DNA of 64,000 nucleotides from Sipunculus nudus (GCA_026874595.1 CM049321.1:47361797-47425796), one strand, 5' to 3'. Shown: positions 35,591 to 47,209, numbered from the stretch's first letter. A program made the numbers and translations. The notes: generated by a model not told the origin, from the sequence alone.

Positions 35591-36933
35591 TATATAAAAC
35601 ATGGGCTTGCCCCCAGGAGAATCCTTCAGGTCATGTAATTATTCCCCAGATTTGATGACTGACTATCAGTAAAACAATATTATATGTGACTTATGAAAAC
35701 ATACAAAAGTAATTACATGCTGATATCTTTAATGTGTGTAAAACTAAATGAAATATGAAAAAGTGTGCACAAAATAGGAAAAGTATTCTTATGTCAAAAA
35801 ATAATAATAATACTTCTAAAATGGAACATTTACAGAAGCAGTGTTGATAGTCTTTCAATGTTCTTATTATAATGAAGGGGAAGTTCTCCGAGTTTTACTG
35901 ATGTACATATGAGATGACTTCCACTATGCCACAATACAGCTGAACATTCCAGTTGTGTAATCAGTATCGAGCTATATATGCAATGTTAACAATAGTCAAA
36001 AGGTTGATTACATGCAAGTCATATCAACCGCTATGACTAGATCCAATTTGAAGCTTGGGGCTCCTGGCCACTTAAAAAAAAGAGAATAACATGTTTATAC
36101 CATTCAGTTTGCCATAAATGAGATTAAATATATCCACCGATGTTTGGTAAATATGCGCGGTCCATCTGGACAATCAACACTGAGGGAGCATTTCAGAAAT
36201 AAAAATTGTCCGCCGACTCTGTATGAATCATTAAATAATTGCAAGTATATACCGTGGCATTATTTTCCAAACATGGCTTTCATGCTGGGGGACACAATAG
36301 CATGTCCAGGAAAAACAAGTCTGTATGTGACGAACAAACATTATTTGTTACTAATCGCCATTACTGATATCAAAAGCAATGACTACATGCATGATGCATT
36401 AAACAACACTTGGGTCATGTGACACACTCTGGCTCCAGCTGTTCAACTTTTGTGGCTCCGGACCCCTAGACCCAGCACGTGTGTTGTTCGTTTTCACAGA
36501 ATCATCGCCTGCCACTGATTCAGTACACATGTACCAAATTAACGTGTAACAGTTGTTCTGATGGGTTCAAAGTGAAAATGTCACATGGATGAACAAATGA
36601 GATCTTGCCATGTGAAAACAATAACTGGTATAATAAATCTTTGATATCCATGTTTTTATTGTTCTTTTAATAATACCAACATATTATTAATAACGAAACA
36701 TTTGAATCACGTACAGCCGCGTGATTACCCTGATCATAGTAACTGTGGAGTTGACACATTTGATAAATATAAAGTCATTTCTCCCAGCAAATCCACTGTG
36801 GGACAATAATTAAAGAATAACAGAGTTTTATTTTATTATTATCTGTTATGATATTAATACTGATGTAATGCATTATTCAAGTTACATTTCAGATATTATT
36901 ACTAACATTAGGATTTGTACTTGTAATATAATT

Positions 36934-36963
36934 GTATCCGCCAAAACAGAGTTTTGCGGATAC
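36934..36963. repeat. Strong hairpin, GTATCCGC stem
   Basis: GTATCCGC and GCGGATAC form a perfect 8-bp stem. Inside it AAAAC and GTTTT pair around an AGA loop with one unpaired C. It marks the left edge of the degenerate array that follows. Confidence 0.75.
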
Positions 36964-37900
36964 TGTTTTCAGCTGGACGCCGCCGCCGCATAGGTGTTCG
37001 GAAAACTCCTCCGTAACCACTTGGCAGAATTTTACGAAACCCGGGATTAAGTTTGGGTCACATGTGAACTGCTGCGCCCCAAATTTGTTTTTACCTCTGA
37101 CCTTTCTTCTGCGCTCTGCGTCCATCTGTGCGTCTGTTATGACACATTAAACCACATATCTCGGGAACTGTTTGACCGATCCGGAAAAAATTTTGCAAAA
37201 ATGTAGCCCTTGGATAGCTTTATAACATACATAACCATTTTTGCACAGTGCCCATCTGTTCATCTGCCTTGGGATAAAATCACTCATATCTCTGCATTGG
37301 TTGGACTTATCCACCTGAAATTTTGCATGTGTATACATCCTGGAAAGCCTTCTTGATTTTATGACAGGTGGCGCCACCTACATTCACGTTTACACTGCAG
37401 ACATCCAAGCTCTTATCTCGGGAACCGTTTGACCGATTGGGCCAAAATTTTGCATGTGCATAGACCTCACATAGCTCTTTATCATACGCAAAACTGGTGG
37501 CTCCTCCTGCAACCATTTCTCCAGCGCATCCATCTGTTTGTCTGCCATGGGATAAAATCACTCATATCTCTAAAGTGGTTTCACTGGTTTGATATATCTG
37601 CCTAAAATTTTGCAGGTTTATACATCTTGGATAGCTTTCTGGATTTTGTGGCAGGTGGCACTATCTACATTTAGACATCTGCAGACATCCAGGCATATAT
37701 CTCAGGACATGTTTGCTGTATCCTCCTGAAATTTTGCATGTGTATAGATCTCACATAGCTCTTTATGATAAACAAAACTGAAGGCGCCACCTGCAACCAT
37801 TTTTGCAAAGTGTCCGTCTGTTTGTCTGCCGTGGGATCAAATTTAAAAAATAAACCTCCATTAATACTCCCAAAATTTGCACAGGTTTGCATTAGGCCTG
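36934..37900. repeat. Degenerate tandem array, units of about 280-300 bp
   Basis: Repeated in order are ATCTCGGGAAC.GTTTGACCG (37159, 37414; a more diverged form near 37700), AATTTTGCATGTGTATA or similar, GGTGGC.CCACCTACATT, GCAGACATCCA and GGGATAAAATCACTCATATC (37270, 37549). About three diverged units are visible. ORFs on the minus strand show no known domain. I recall similar repeats from marine invertebrates but cannot name the family. Confidence 0.65.
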
Positions 37901-38210
37901 TAGGCCTTGTTATATATTTGTAAATATGTACCTGTAATGTTTTTCCTGTTAAGGTGAGCATGAATAAGCTTTAACTTTCGTTTTGACTGGTACACACATA
38001 CACATACACATTTACATCAAAATTCATGTCATTCATTATGGATTACTATATATGAGTTCAGCTGTCCTTAGGTATATTTTCCATGTACTACCCATCTCAT
38101 ATTGAAGTACTTTTATTATCATATATCAAAGTGCTTTTATTATTATTGAATGTTTCATTATGACAACCTTATCATTAATGTAATGTTATTGATCAGACCA
38201 CAACGATGTA

Positions 38211-39031
38211 TGAACCACCATTACTAACTGACAGTTTTCATGCAGTACTTATGGCAGGGCCTATAGCAATAATTTTCGTGCAGTAATAGGGAGCCGGAAT
38301 ATGCAAAATATCCTGAATATCCACCAGACGGTGTGGCCTTGCACAAACAAATGAGCACACTTTGAGATTATCAGGAATTCATAACGAGAGCCCTATGGTT
38401 AAATTTACATGTCAGGCAAGTCGTACAACTTGTCTGTACCATTACAGTTGTTGCTGGGCCAGCACTGAGAGCAGCGTTACAAACAGCTGTATAATAGCAG
38501 CTTATGAGGGCTGTAGTTAGGCATGTCTGATATGCAGGGGTCGCTGGTAGAGGGGAATAGAGTAATCATATAGCTTAATGGCTGGTGAAGCACCCCAGCA
38601 GGCTGCCAGTCAGTGGTAACAGCATGGCATATGCAGCTAACAACGTAGTGTGTTGTAGGGGTCTGAATGTAACATATTGGGTTGATGAAAGGGGAGGGAG
38701 ACAGTTATATGTTTTCGCATATACATGTATGTTATAACATGAGGTTGCATGGGGTTGAGATGAAAGGGGTGAGTTGTGTGGAAGTACAGTAAAGCATGGT
38801 ATATCCAAAGACCGTTTATCCGAAAAATCATTCATCCAAAATAAAACCTGAGAATTGAAAATTTGACCATTTTTCCGAAATCTGAACAATGACAAAATTC
38901 CAGAAAAAATGGTATTGAAGATCATCTAATTCTGATTAAATGTACCAGATTTGCAGTGATACATATTGCTGACTAATTAGTGCATCCGAGCACAGGTCGT
39001 AGGTGTGATAATCACCAGTGTTGACCTCTTC
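38211..39031 (+). repeat. 821-bp tandem duplication, unit 1
   Basis: Starts TGAACCACCATTACTAACTG and is followed immediately by unit 2. By eye the only difference is A at 38688 against G at 39509. It carries a 245-base left end of the pogo-like element (from CAG at 38787). ORFs of 116 codons on the minus strand occur in both units and show no known family. Confidence 0.92.
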
Positions 39032-39852
39032 TGAACCACCATTACTAACTGACAGTTTTCATGCAGTACTTATGGCAGGGCCTATAGCAATAATTTTCGT
39101 GCAGTAATAGGGAGCCGGAATATGCAAAATATCCTGAATATCCACCAGACGGTGTGGCCTTGCACAAACAAATGAGCACACTTTGAGATTATCAGGAATT
39201 CATAACGAGAGCCCTATGGTTAAATTTACATGTCAGGCAAGTCGTACAACTTGTCTGTACCATTACAGTTGTTGCTGGGCCAGCACTGAGAGCAGCGTTA
39301 CAAACAGCTGTATAATAGCAGCTTATGAGGGCTGTAGTTAGGCATGTCTGATATGCAGGGGTCGCTGGTAGAGGGGAATAGAGTAATCATATAGCTTAAT
39401 GGCTGGTGAAGCACCCCAGCAGGCTGCCAGTCAGTGGTAACAGCATGGCATATGCAGCTAACAACGTAGTGTGTTGTAGGGGTCTGAATGTAACATATTG
39501 GGTTGATGGAAGGGGAGGGAGACAGTTATATGTTTTCGCATATACATGTATGTTATAACATGAGGTTGCATGGGGTTGAGATGAAAGGGGTGAGTTGTGT
39601 GGAAGTACAGTAAAGCATGGTATATCCAAAGACCGTTTATCCGAAAAATCATTCATCCAAAATAAAACCTGAGAATTGAAAATTTGACCATTTTTCCGAA
39701 ATCTGAACAATGACAAAATTCCAGAAAAAATGGTATTGAAGATCATCTAATTCTGATTAAATGTACCAGATTTGCAGTGATACATATTGCTGACTAATTA
39801 GTGCATCCGAGCACAGGTCGTAGGTGTGATAATCACCAGTGTTGACCTCTTC
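39032..39852 (+). repeat. 821-bp tandem duplication, unit 2
   Basis: A near-identical second copy. Its right part continues without a break into the satellite-bearing element, so this is the original context of the right side, while unit 1 is truncated at the junction TCTTC/TGAACC. Confidence 0.92.
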
Positions 39853-40044
39853 TGGCTTAAATCAGAATGCCAACCCTTAGCAAAATGAAAAGTTTGCCGC
39901 TGCTTTGCTGCAACCGTGCTGCAAAGCAGCAGAAACCAAAATAGGCTGCAAGAAGAGTGTGCAGGAAGGCTGCGGCTAGTTGCATGCTTCCCGCTGCCTG
40001 GCAAAGGCTGCAGGAAAGTGTGCAGCAAATCTGAATTGTGTGCT

Positions 40045-40267
40045 GGAAGGTTGTGGGAGGGTTGCGGCTAGCCGCAGTCCTATAGAGTATTTTAATACTG
40101 TGTGCAGGAAGGCTGCGGGAGGGTTGCGGCTAGCCGCAGCCTCATAGAGTTAACTGGATGCTGTGCGCAGGAAGGCTGCGGGAGGATTGCGGCTAGCCGC
40201 AGCCTCATAGAGTTAACTCGATGCTGTGCGCAGGAAGGCTGCGGGAGGGTTGCGGCTAGCCGCAGTC
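40045..40267. repeat. 62-63-bp tandem repeat with palindrome TGCGGCTAGCCGCA
   Basis: Units start with GGAAGG at 40045, 40107, 40170 and 40233. Each holds the perfect 14-bp palindrome TGCGGCTAGCCGCA followed by GTC/GCCTCATAGAGT-type sequence; the fourth unit is partial. Confidence 0.9.
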
Positions 40268-41379
40268 TTTTACAGTTTTATTTGCTCTACTATTTCCTGT
40301 CTTACCCTGCTGTGATTGGCTAAACTGATTTTGGAGGGAAAGGCAGCCATTTTTGCAAAATTAGTAAAAGACAGTGCTTTGTTAGCTCTTCTAAAAATAT
40401 GAAGATCTGTGCCAAATAGCTCAAGTAAGAGTAACATTCAACAGATCCAGCATGTTCAGAGGACTCATTGGATTAATTAGAACATACAATTAGTTGATGG
40501 GAGGAACAAAGAGAGGGTGTTATGTTACTACCACCAGTAAGTTTGAACTACATATTTGTACCCTAAGGGATGCCGCAGCAAGCATTGATAAAGGGCTGCC
40601 CAGCACTGATAAGATTGATTTTTCCTCAAGTAATTTTATACACAGAAAGTGTAGTATTAAATTTTATTTTGTGGAAAAGTAAAAACTAAGTCTAAGATTA
40701 ATGGTGGGATTGAAAGATGTTTTCAAGTTGGAAGGCAGATATATCAAAGGCAGCATGAAAACAATTCTGTGGTTAACGTGTATATCATGCATTTATTGAA
40801 CTCCAATGCATTTTGAGTTTTATTGATTTGAATATGAAACAGTAAATTTAAATAAGGTTTGGTTTTCATCTTCACACAAACTTTAAAATTCTCAGGCTAA
40901 GCTTCATTTAAAGTTGATTTGCTAAATTCTGTTTGACTTATGTCTATAGATGTCACCCTAAGTAAACGGGAAATTCCTTAAAATATTGAAGTAACCCAAT
41001 GTCACTTTGTGGTTCATGTTTCCAGTCCTTGGCTTGACAATATACTCACCCAGAACTTTTATTCAGCTATGTAGCTACACAACTTCATGCAGGATTCGTG
41101 TGACTGTGTAGTGTGTACTCTGATTCATATTCATCAAGGTGTAATTTCTAACAAAGCTTGATTAAGTTTGGTTTATATTTAAAAGCCATTATGTATTAAG
41201 GTTTAATTGTATGTGCAAATTAAATGGAGTTTCATGAGAGCTTGTTCTGTTGAGTACCTGCATTTATATTTGGAGCAGAGACAGTCACTGACTAATGACA
41301 TGGCATGTCTGCTTGTACACAATAACTGAGCCCACGTGCTATTGTTTATACATATCATGGCTGCTATCTAATTGGCCCC

Positions 41380-42360
41380 TGCTGCGGGAAAGTGTGCGAG
41401 AAGGCTGCGGGAATGTGTGCGAGAAGCTGCAGAAAGTGTGCAAGGCTGCAGGAAGTGAGTGAGAAGGCTGCGGGAAAGTGTGCAAGAAGGCTGCGGGAAA
41501 GTGTGTGAGAAGGCTGCAGGAAAGTGTGCGAGGCTGCGGGAAGTGTGCGACAAGGCTGCGGAAAAGTGTGTGAGAAGGCTGTAGGAAAAGGGCTGCGGGA
41601 ACATTGGTTGCAGCAAGCCTGCAGCAAGGTTGCCGCAAACTAATTTGCATGGCAAATTGTGACCTTGCTGCAAGGTTGCTGCAAAGCTGCAGGAAGTGTG
41701 CAAGGCTGCAGGAAGTGTGCGAGCAGGCTGCGGGAAAGTGTGCTAGAAGGCTGCAGGAAAAGGGCTGCGGGAACATTGGTTGCAGCAAGCCTGCAGCAAG
41801 GTTGCCGCAAACTAATTTGCATGGCAAATTGTGACCTTGCTGCAAGGTTGCTGCAAAGCTGCGGGAGAGTGTGCGAGAAGCTGCAGAAAGTGTGCGAGAA
41901 GGCTGCGGGAAAGTGTGCGAGAAGCTGCAGGAAGTGTGCAAGGCTGCAGGAAGTGTGCGAGCAGGCTGCGGGAAAGTGTGCTAGAAGGCTGCAGGAAAAG
42001 GGCTGCGGGAACATTGGTTGCAGCAAGCCTGCAGCAAGGTTGCCGCAAACTAATTTGCATGGCAAATTGTGACCTTGCTGCAAGGTTGCTGCAAAGCTGC
42101 GGGAGAGTGTGCGAGAAGCTGCAGAAAGTGTGCGAGAAGGCTGCGGGAAAGTGTGCGAGAAGCTGCAGGAAGTGTGCAAGGCTGCAGGAAGTGTGCGAGC
42201 AGGCTGCGGGAAAGTGTGCGAGAAGGCTGCAGGAAAAGGGCTGCGGGAACATTGGTTGCACCACGCCTGCAGCAAGGTTGCCGCAAACTAATTTGCATGG
42301 CAAATTGTGACCTTGCTGCAAGGTTGCTGCAAAGCTGCAGCAAGTTTGCTGCAACAGTGT
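41380..42360. repeat. Higher-order satellite of GCTGCGGGAAAGTGTGCGAG units
   Basis: Short units of about 20-30 bases (GGCTGCGGGAAAGTGTGCGA, GCTGCAGGAAGTGTGCAAG) are grouped into larger repeats. A landmark AATTTGCATGGCAAATT (7-bp arms, 3-base centre, containing the octamer ATTTGCAT) recurs at 41642, 41814, 42052 and 42290, giving periods of 172, 238 and 238. The last two large units are nearly identical. The 130-211-codon ORFs on both strands are by-products. Confidence 0.9.
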
Positions 42361-42832
42361 GCGGCAAGCTCGTTTTTTGCTAAGGGACTTAGGCTGGGGA
42401 TACAACAGACCATAAAAAGTTGAGTAGGCAGGAGGTGTGAAAAACTGTGCTTCTCCGGTCCGTGTAGTCCCTTGCTAAGCTTTAATCAGGTTGGTTTTAA
42501 AATATGGCGTTGATCTTTGTTCCGGTAGTCATCTAGGCCTCGAGCACTACCATTAGCATATATGTTGAGTTTATGTGGGCCTTTGTTATTTACTCACAAA
42601 TTCTATTGGCCAGAATATTCTGTTTATCAATCATTTATCTGAATGATCATTTATCCGAACAAAAAGTGTGTCCCCAAGGTTTTCAGATAAACAACGTTCT
42701 GCTGTATATGTTATATATGTAGTATTTAAGGGGGGGAGGAGCTGGTCAGTTAACTGTTGTATTTCTGTATGTATATAAACTTGGATTTCGCTGGATTTGT
42801 TTGGAGCAGTTCTGCAAGTATTCTTTGATTGT

Positions 42833-42849
42833 GGGGGGGGGGGGGGGAG
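42833..42849. repeat. Poly-G run
   Basis: About 16 G in GTGGGG...GGAGG context. Another poly-G lies at about 46319-46333. Confidence 0.85.
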
Positions 42850-43124
42850 GTGTTAGGTTATCATATCAGTATGTAACATGTTAAAGAAAGGGAAGAAGAG
42901 AGACTGTTTCGCAGGAGCAAATAGTGGTAAAATGGATAGAGAAATTCTAATTCCCCAAAAGATGCTGAAGTTCAGTCATTTTACTAGGAATTGATGAGTT
43001 CACACAAAACCTATGCCAGAAAAATTCTCCTGAATTTTCCTGTGATTTTCACATATCACTGCCCTGATATGTCATTTCACATATCACTGCCCCATATGTC
43101 ATTGCCCTGACCCCAATCTGGATT

Positions 43125-44010
43125 GGTAGTCCAGAACAAATCCCGTTCGGGATTTAGTCTGGCCTAAACCTTGATTGGGATTTTGGCTGGACCATTGCTC
43201 GACCAGATTCTGACCGGGACTTGGTCTGGACTAAACACTTATTGGTTTGGACAAATTCCCGATTGGTTCAGACTAAATCCCATATATCCCTTGACCAGTC
43301 CAAACCCTGATCAGGATCTGGTCCAGCCCAGATCCTGATTCAGACTGTGATTTGACTTAATACTAAATGATGCCTACAGAACATACTTCTGATTAAATTA
43401 AGGAAAATTCACCTTATTTCAACCTACTCATAAACTTAAATCTAATTTCATCATGACAAAATTTAATTTACGCCAAGCCAAACTTTGAAACTTAAGAGTT
43501 AGTTTAAGAGTTAGAACATGTGAATATGATACCTGACATGAATTAATTAATGGAATAAAAGAATACTACGGGCTTTTGTTGGACAACTTAACCTTTGTAA
43601 AAATTTGAAATATGTTTAACTTGATGAATAAAACTTTTTTTCTGGTGTATGACCTACATGCATCATGTATGTATGAATCAAATTAATTAAATTCTGTTTC
43701 TAAAATATACGAGAACATTTGATGAATTATTTATATAAACAATTTTACATGATGATTAATGTGGACATGAAGTCAGCAGGCAGACAGGGTTATGAGCTGG
43801 ATCAGGGGTACGGGTAGCTATAACCTTCAGCTGATTAGACAGGAGGTCAATCACTTAGTTATTAATTGAAGATCGGGATTTAGGCCGGACTGAATCCCAA
43901 TTGTGGTCTGGTCTTGACCACTTCCGATTTTGTCCAGACCAGATCCTGAATGGGTTTTGGTCTGGACCAATCAGCGATTGATCCAGATTGGGATCTGGGC
44001 CTTTAGATAT
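43125..44010. mobile_element. Fold-back element of GGTCTGGACC words
   Basis: Two arms (43125-43350 and 43865-44010) consist of degenerate, mutually inverted copies of GGGATTTGGTCTGGACCAAATC around about 500 AT-rich bases. The words are themselves near-palindromic. No transposase was seen. Confidence 0.5.
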
Positions 44011-44289
44011 ACACTGACTGACACTATGTAACACCACAGATACAAAATTCTATTAGTGATTTTTCTCACTTTTACTCACACATGAAAACACAGCTTTAGG
44101 GTGAAGGTACTGTGTGTAAAGTACCAGCACTTGTGAATCAGTGTCAGATGCCATGCCTCACTTGGTGTATGTGTGCCAGGATCATTTTGGTGTCAGCAGT
44201 GGGATGTCATGTGGATGATTTGTCATCATCATGTCACCCTTCTTACACCATGGTTATTGTAACAGGGTTTGAGTAGGACAGATTGTGTG

Positions 44290-44415
44290 TTTGTGGTGGG
44301 GTCAGTTAGAGAGAGAGGGAGGGGAGAGGGGGAAGGAGGGAGGGAAAGAAAATAATAGAGAGAGAAAGGAAATGAGAGGTAGAGCTGAGGATTAGAGAAG
44401 AGGAAGGGTAGATTG
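44290..44415. repeat. Polypurine tract
   Basis: About 120 bases almost entirely A and G (GAGAGAGGGAGGGGAGAGGG and similar). It has triplex potential; no gene context. Confidence 0.85.
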
Positions 44416-44780
44416 AAATCCAGTCAGACATATTTTTGAAGGAGGAAATGAGTGTATCTCTCTTAATCCAATATTAAGTCCTTTCTTTAAAAAATGTTGG
44501 TACTGTATTATATAATATGGAGTGTTTTGCATGTTCCTTTACTTTTTTCCCCAGTTATTTTGCCCCTGCCTAGTTCTCTTATATATTTATGTTACAATAG
44601 ATGGGAAAACTCCTTTTCAGTAATTGCAACCGCCAGAAGGGTATACTATGCATTCGCTTCAGTGTATGTTTGTGTTTGTTCACGACATAACTCATGCAAT
44701 CTGAGGATCAATTGGAATCTCATTAAAATTTCAGGGCATTTAGGGAATGGGCAAGTGAAGAAATGATAAGATGTTATTGT

Positions 44781-44964
44781 GGATCCGGTATGTGATCCAG
44801 ATTCAGTAACTTTATTCAGGAATATTCACAAATGTATGGTCACTTATGCATGATGAACCTGGGAATATGGGCCAAATAAATGAATACAAACACGGGCTTG
44901 GGAGCATCCCATAATAGAGATCCCCATTGGCGGAGGCTTGCATTCCTTAGAATGCAGATTTCTA
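44781..44964 (-). repeat. Dispersed repeat B, copy 3
   Basis: Reverse complement of copies 1 and 2: GGATCCGGTATGTGATCCAG, CAGGAATATTCACAAATG, GCTTGCATTCCTTAGAATGC. Confidence 0.7.
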
Positions 44965-44995
44965 GTTCATATGTATTAATATATCAATACAAATA

Positions 44996-46270
44996 CAGTG
45001 AAAACTGGTCTAACGGACACCTCACTTAGGCAGACAACTGGCTATAACGGACAAGATAGTTAAGTCCCTTCAAAATTCCTATATGTTATGCATAAGCGGA
45101 ACCTCTGTAAGGCGGACACCTCCCTTCTGCGGACAACGGACAACTCAAACCAACATTCTAAGAGTAAATGAACCTGACAAATGCGGACACCATACGGCAC
45201 CTTCGTGGACACTGATCACTCGCACTGGGTGACATCAAAGACCACCTGTACTGTTGTTGTGCCTGGGACTGGAACACAAAGGATTATGCAATGCCCACTT
45301 GTTGCCTTAATGCGTGTCCATGCTCATGTCACAAAGTGATGTGCTCCGAAGTTAAACACAGCAAATATGAAGCGATTAACATCGTGTGACTTTATTTCAC
45401 GGTTGATCATTCACACGTTGCGAAGCTGCATATTTTCGCTCGACCGCAGGGTCATTAAATTGATTAAAGCTACCGATTACCCATGCGTCCCTGTTCTCAC
45501 CACGCAGTATCTTACTGTAAAATGAGCCACTTTGTTATAGCAGGCTGTTTGATATTAATTTATCGGTTTTGCTCAGTATATCTCAAACTGATCTGCTCAG
45601 TGTCAAACATCTGCTCCCTCCGTAGCCGTTTGTACCACGCCGCTGTGCACAGGCTGCTCGGGGTTCTTTTAATCTCGAGTGCCTTCAACGTTAAAGCAAA
45701 TCAAACCAAACAGCCATAATCAAAGAAATTTTATTTTAGGCTAAAGGTACATTCACCTATAAAGATGAATGTTCCCAGGTTCATAGCCATTACAATCTTC
45801 GCATTATCAATGCCGTCATTATCTTTGAGATTATCGCATTTGGACAGCTGAATGAAGACAGTTTTAGGCAATGCCGCAGGGTGGCACCACACGTACTCCT
45901 GGGCGGGAGCTTATGCTATCTGAGAAAGTCAAGCTTATTGGACTGAGTGAATCAGCAAAAAGAGCATACGCGAGCATATGAACATTGTTTTTATGGATGT
46001 CTTCATATTCTCCATATATTGATGACTTGAGATAAGTAAAAATAATCACAGTTTGTATATGAATATTGAATGCAGGATGTGTGTATGAATATGTATTACA
46101 TATACATGAAATCTGATATAATACAATTAACTCATCCTTGCATCTGTTCGTTGTGTATATTTATAATCCCTCAGTTATCAACCAAGGTCTTCCTGCCTAA
46201 TAAGGACACCTCACTATTATGGACAAAATGATAGAGTCCCTTGACTGTCCGCTCTAGACAGGTTTCACTG
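44996..46270. mobile_element. 1.3-kb TA-flanked transposon remnant
   Basis: Left CAGTGAAAACTGGTCTAACG and the right end in complement CAGTGAAACCTGTCTAGAGC are inverted and bordered by TA (44994-44995 and 46271-46272). The repeated words GCGGACACCTC and GGACAACGGACAA lie inside both ends. The interior includes a 78-codon ORF at 45483-45719 without a recognised domain. It is probably a non-autonomous pogo/Tc1-like element. Confidence 0.6.
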
Positions 46271-47209
46271 TATATACATCTGTTGTTTGTGTATTAAGCT
46301 TGATGCAAAGCAAGAAGAGGGGGGGGGGGGGGGATGGAGCAAACCCGTACCAGTACTACCAAAAGTAACCATGGGCAAGAATGAATGTCACATGGGGTCT
46401 GCAGCCTCTGATCAGGGGCTGTGGAGCTCGCTGGGCCACCAGTGCTGGCTTTTATGGATTTAGGGCCATTACGGGAGAGTAGAGTAGTTTGCTGTGAACC
46501 TGAATAAGGCAGAGCCCTCTGGATTTTCTATTCATTGAGTTAGGGGCCCCGCTGTGGATTGATGACTTTGGGAAAGTTTGATACACATTAATACCATGGG
46601 AATGGCTGGTTTATTTAACGTCCCAGGTAAAACAAGTGAAACAACAGATAAAGATCAGTATTAAACAGACCAAAGATACATACAGGATCGTTTTATATCT
46701 GCTTGGAGACAACTCCCCTGACTGGGAGTTTTGGACTCACAGAGTGGTTCACATTATCTAGCCCACCAACATGTCCTGGCGCCTATAATATATTCATGAA
46801 TATAAACGTACCGCTGGTTTGATCCATAAACATAGACTATTAATAGTGCGTTTGATTCTGTAGAGTCTCAAGGTTTTAAAATTTTTTGCTTTCTTGTGGA
46901 CTCTTACATTATTAAAATGGTTGACATATGATTGTGGTAATTGGGGTTGTGCATATATTATAAGAATCAAAATTCATGCTGGTACAGGATATAGTCTGAT
47001 GTTTAATTAGGTAGGGTTGTAATGATTTACCGGTGAACGGATAATCACAATACAAAGTCAAATAGTGTATCAATATTGTGAGATTACACTCTATGACTGT
47101 GTGACCAGTCTGACATATAACTAAAAAGCTCTGGTATTTAAAACATGGGCAACAGCCATCGCATGTGAGGAAAAACATTTTAATCCAGAAACCAGCTAAA
47201 ATTGGCATA

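Larger units (their letters stand above)
39874..42386. mobile_element. GC-rich satellite-bearing element with inverted ends
   Basis: The left end CCCTTAGCAAAATGAAAAGT and the right end in complement CCCTTAGCAAAAAACGAGCT are inverted, and both continue into GCTTTGCTGCAACC- and TTGCTGCAGC-type words. The interior has two different tandem arrays separated by about 1.1 kb of AT-rich DNA (40280-41375). No clear target duplication was found. Large ORFs here come from the repeats. Confidence 0.6.
39608..42704. mobile_element. Putative pogo/Tigger-like element enclosing the satellite
   Basis: The left end TA-CAGTAAAGCATGGTATATC with CCGTTTATCCGAAAAATCAT, and the right end in complement CAGCAGAACGTTGTTTATCT with TTCGGATAAATGATC, are diverged inverted copies bordered by TA. 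About 3.1 kb lies between, most of it the GC-rich satellite element. No transposase was found. Confidence 0.45.

Noticed and set aside
37147-37961. CRISPR-like regular repeats
   Set aside because: The units are about 280-300 bases, diverged, without spacers, and the genome is animal.
38575-39746. Pair of 116-codon minus-strand ORFs
   Set aside because: They are duplicated with the 821-bp repeat, include decayed transposon end sequence and show no recognised family.
41339-42405. Several 87-211-codon ORFs on both strands
   Set aside because: They arise from the GC-rich satellite units, are low-complexity in every frame and have no domain or splice context.
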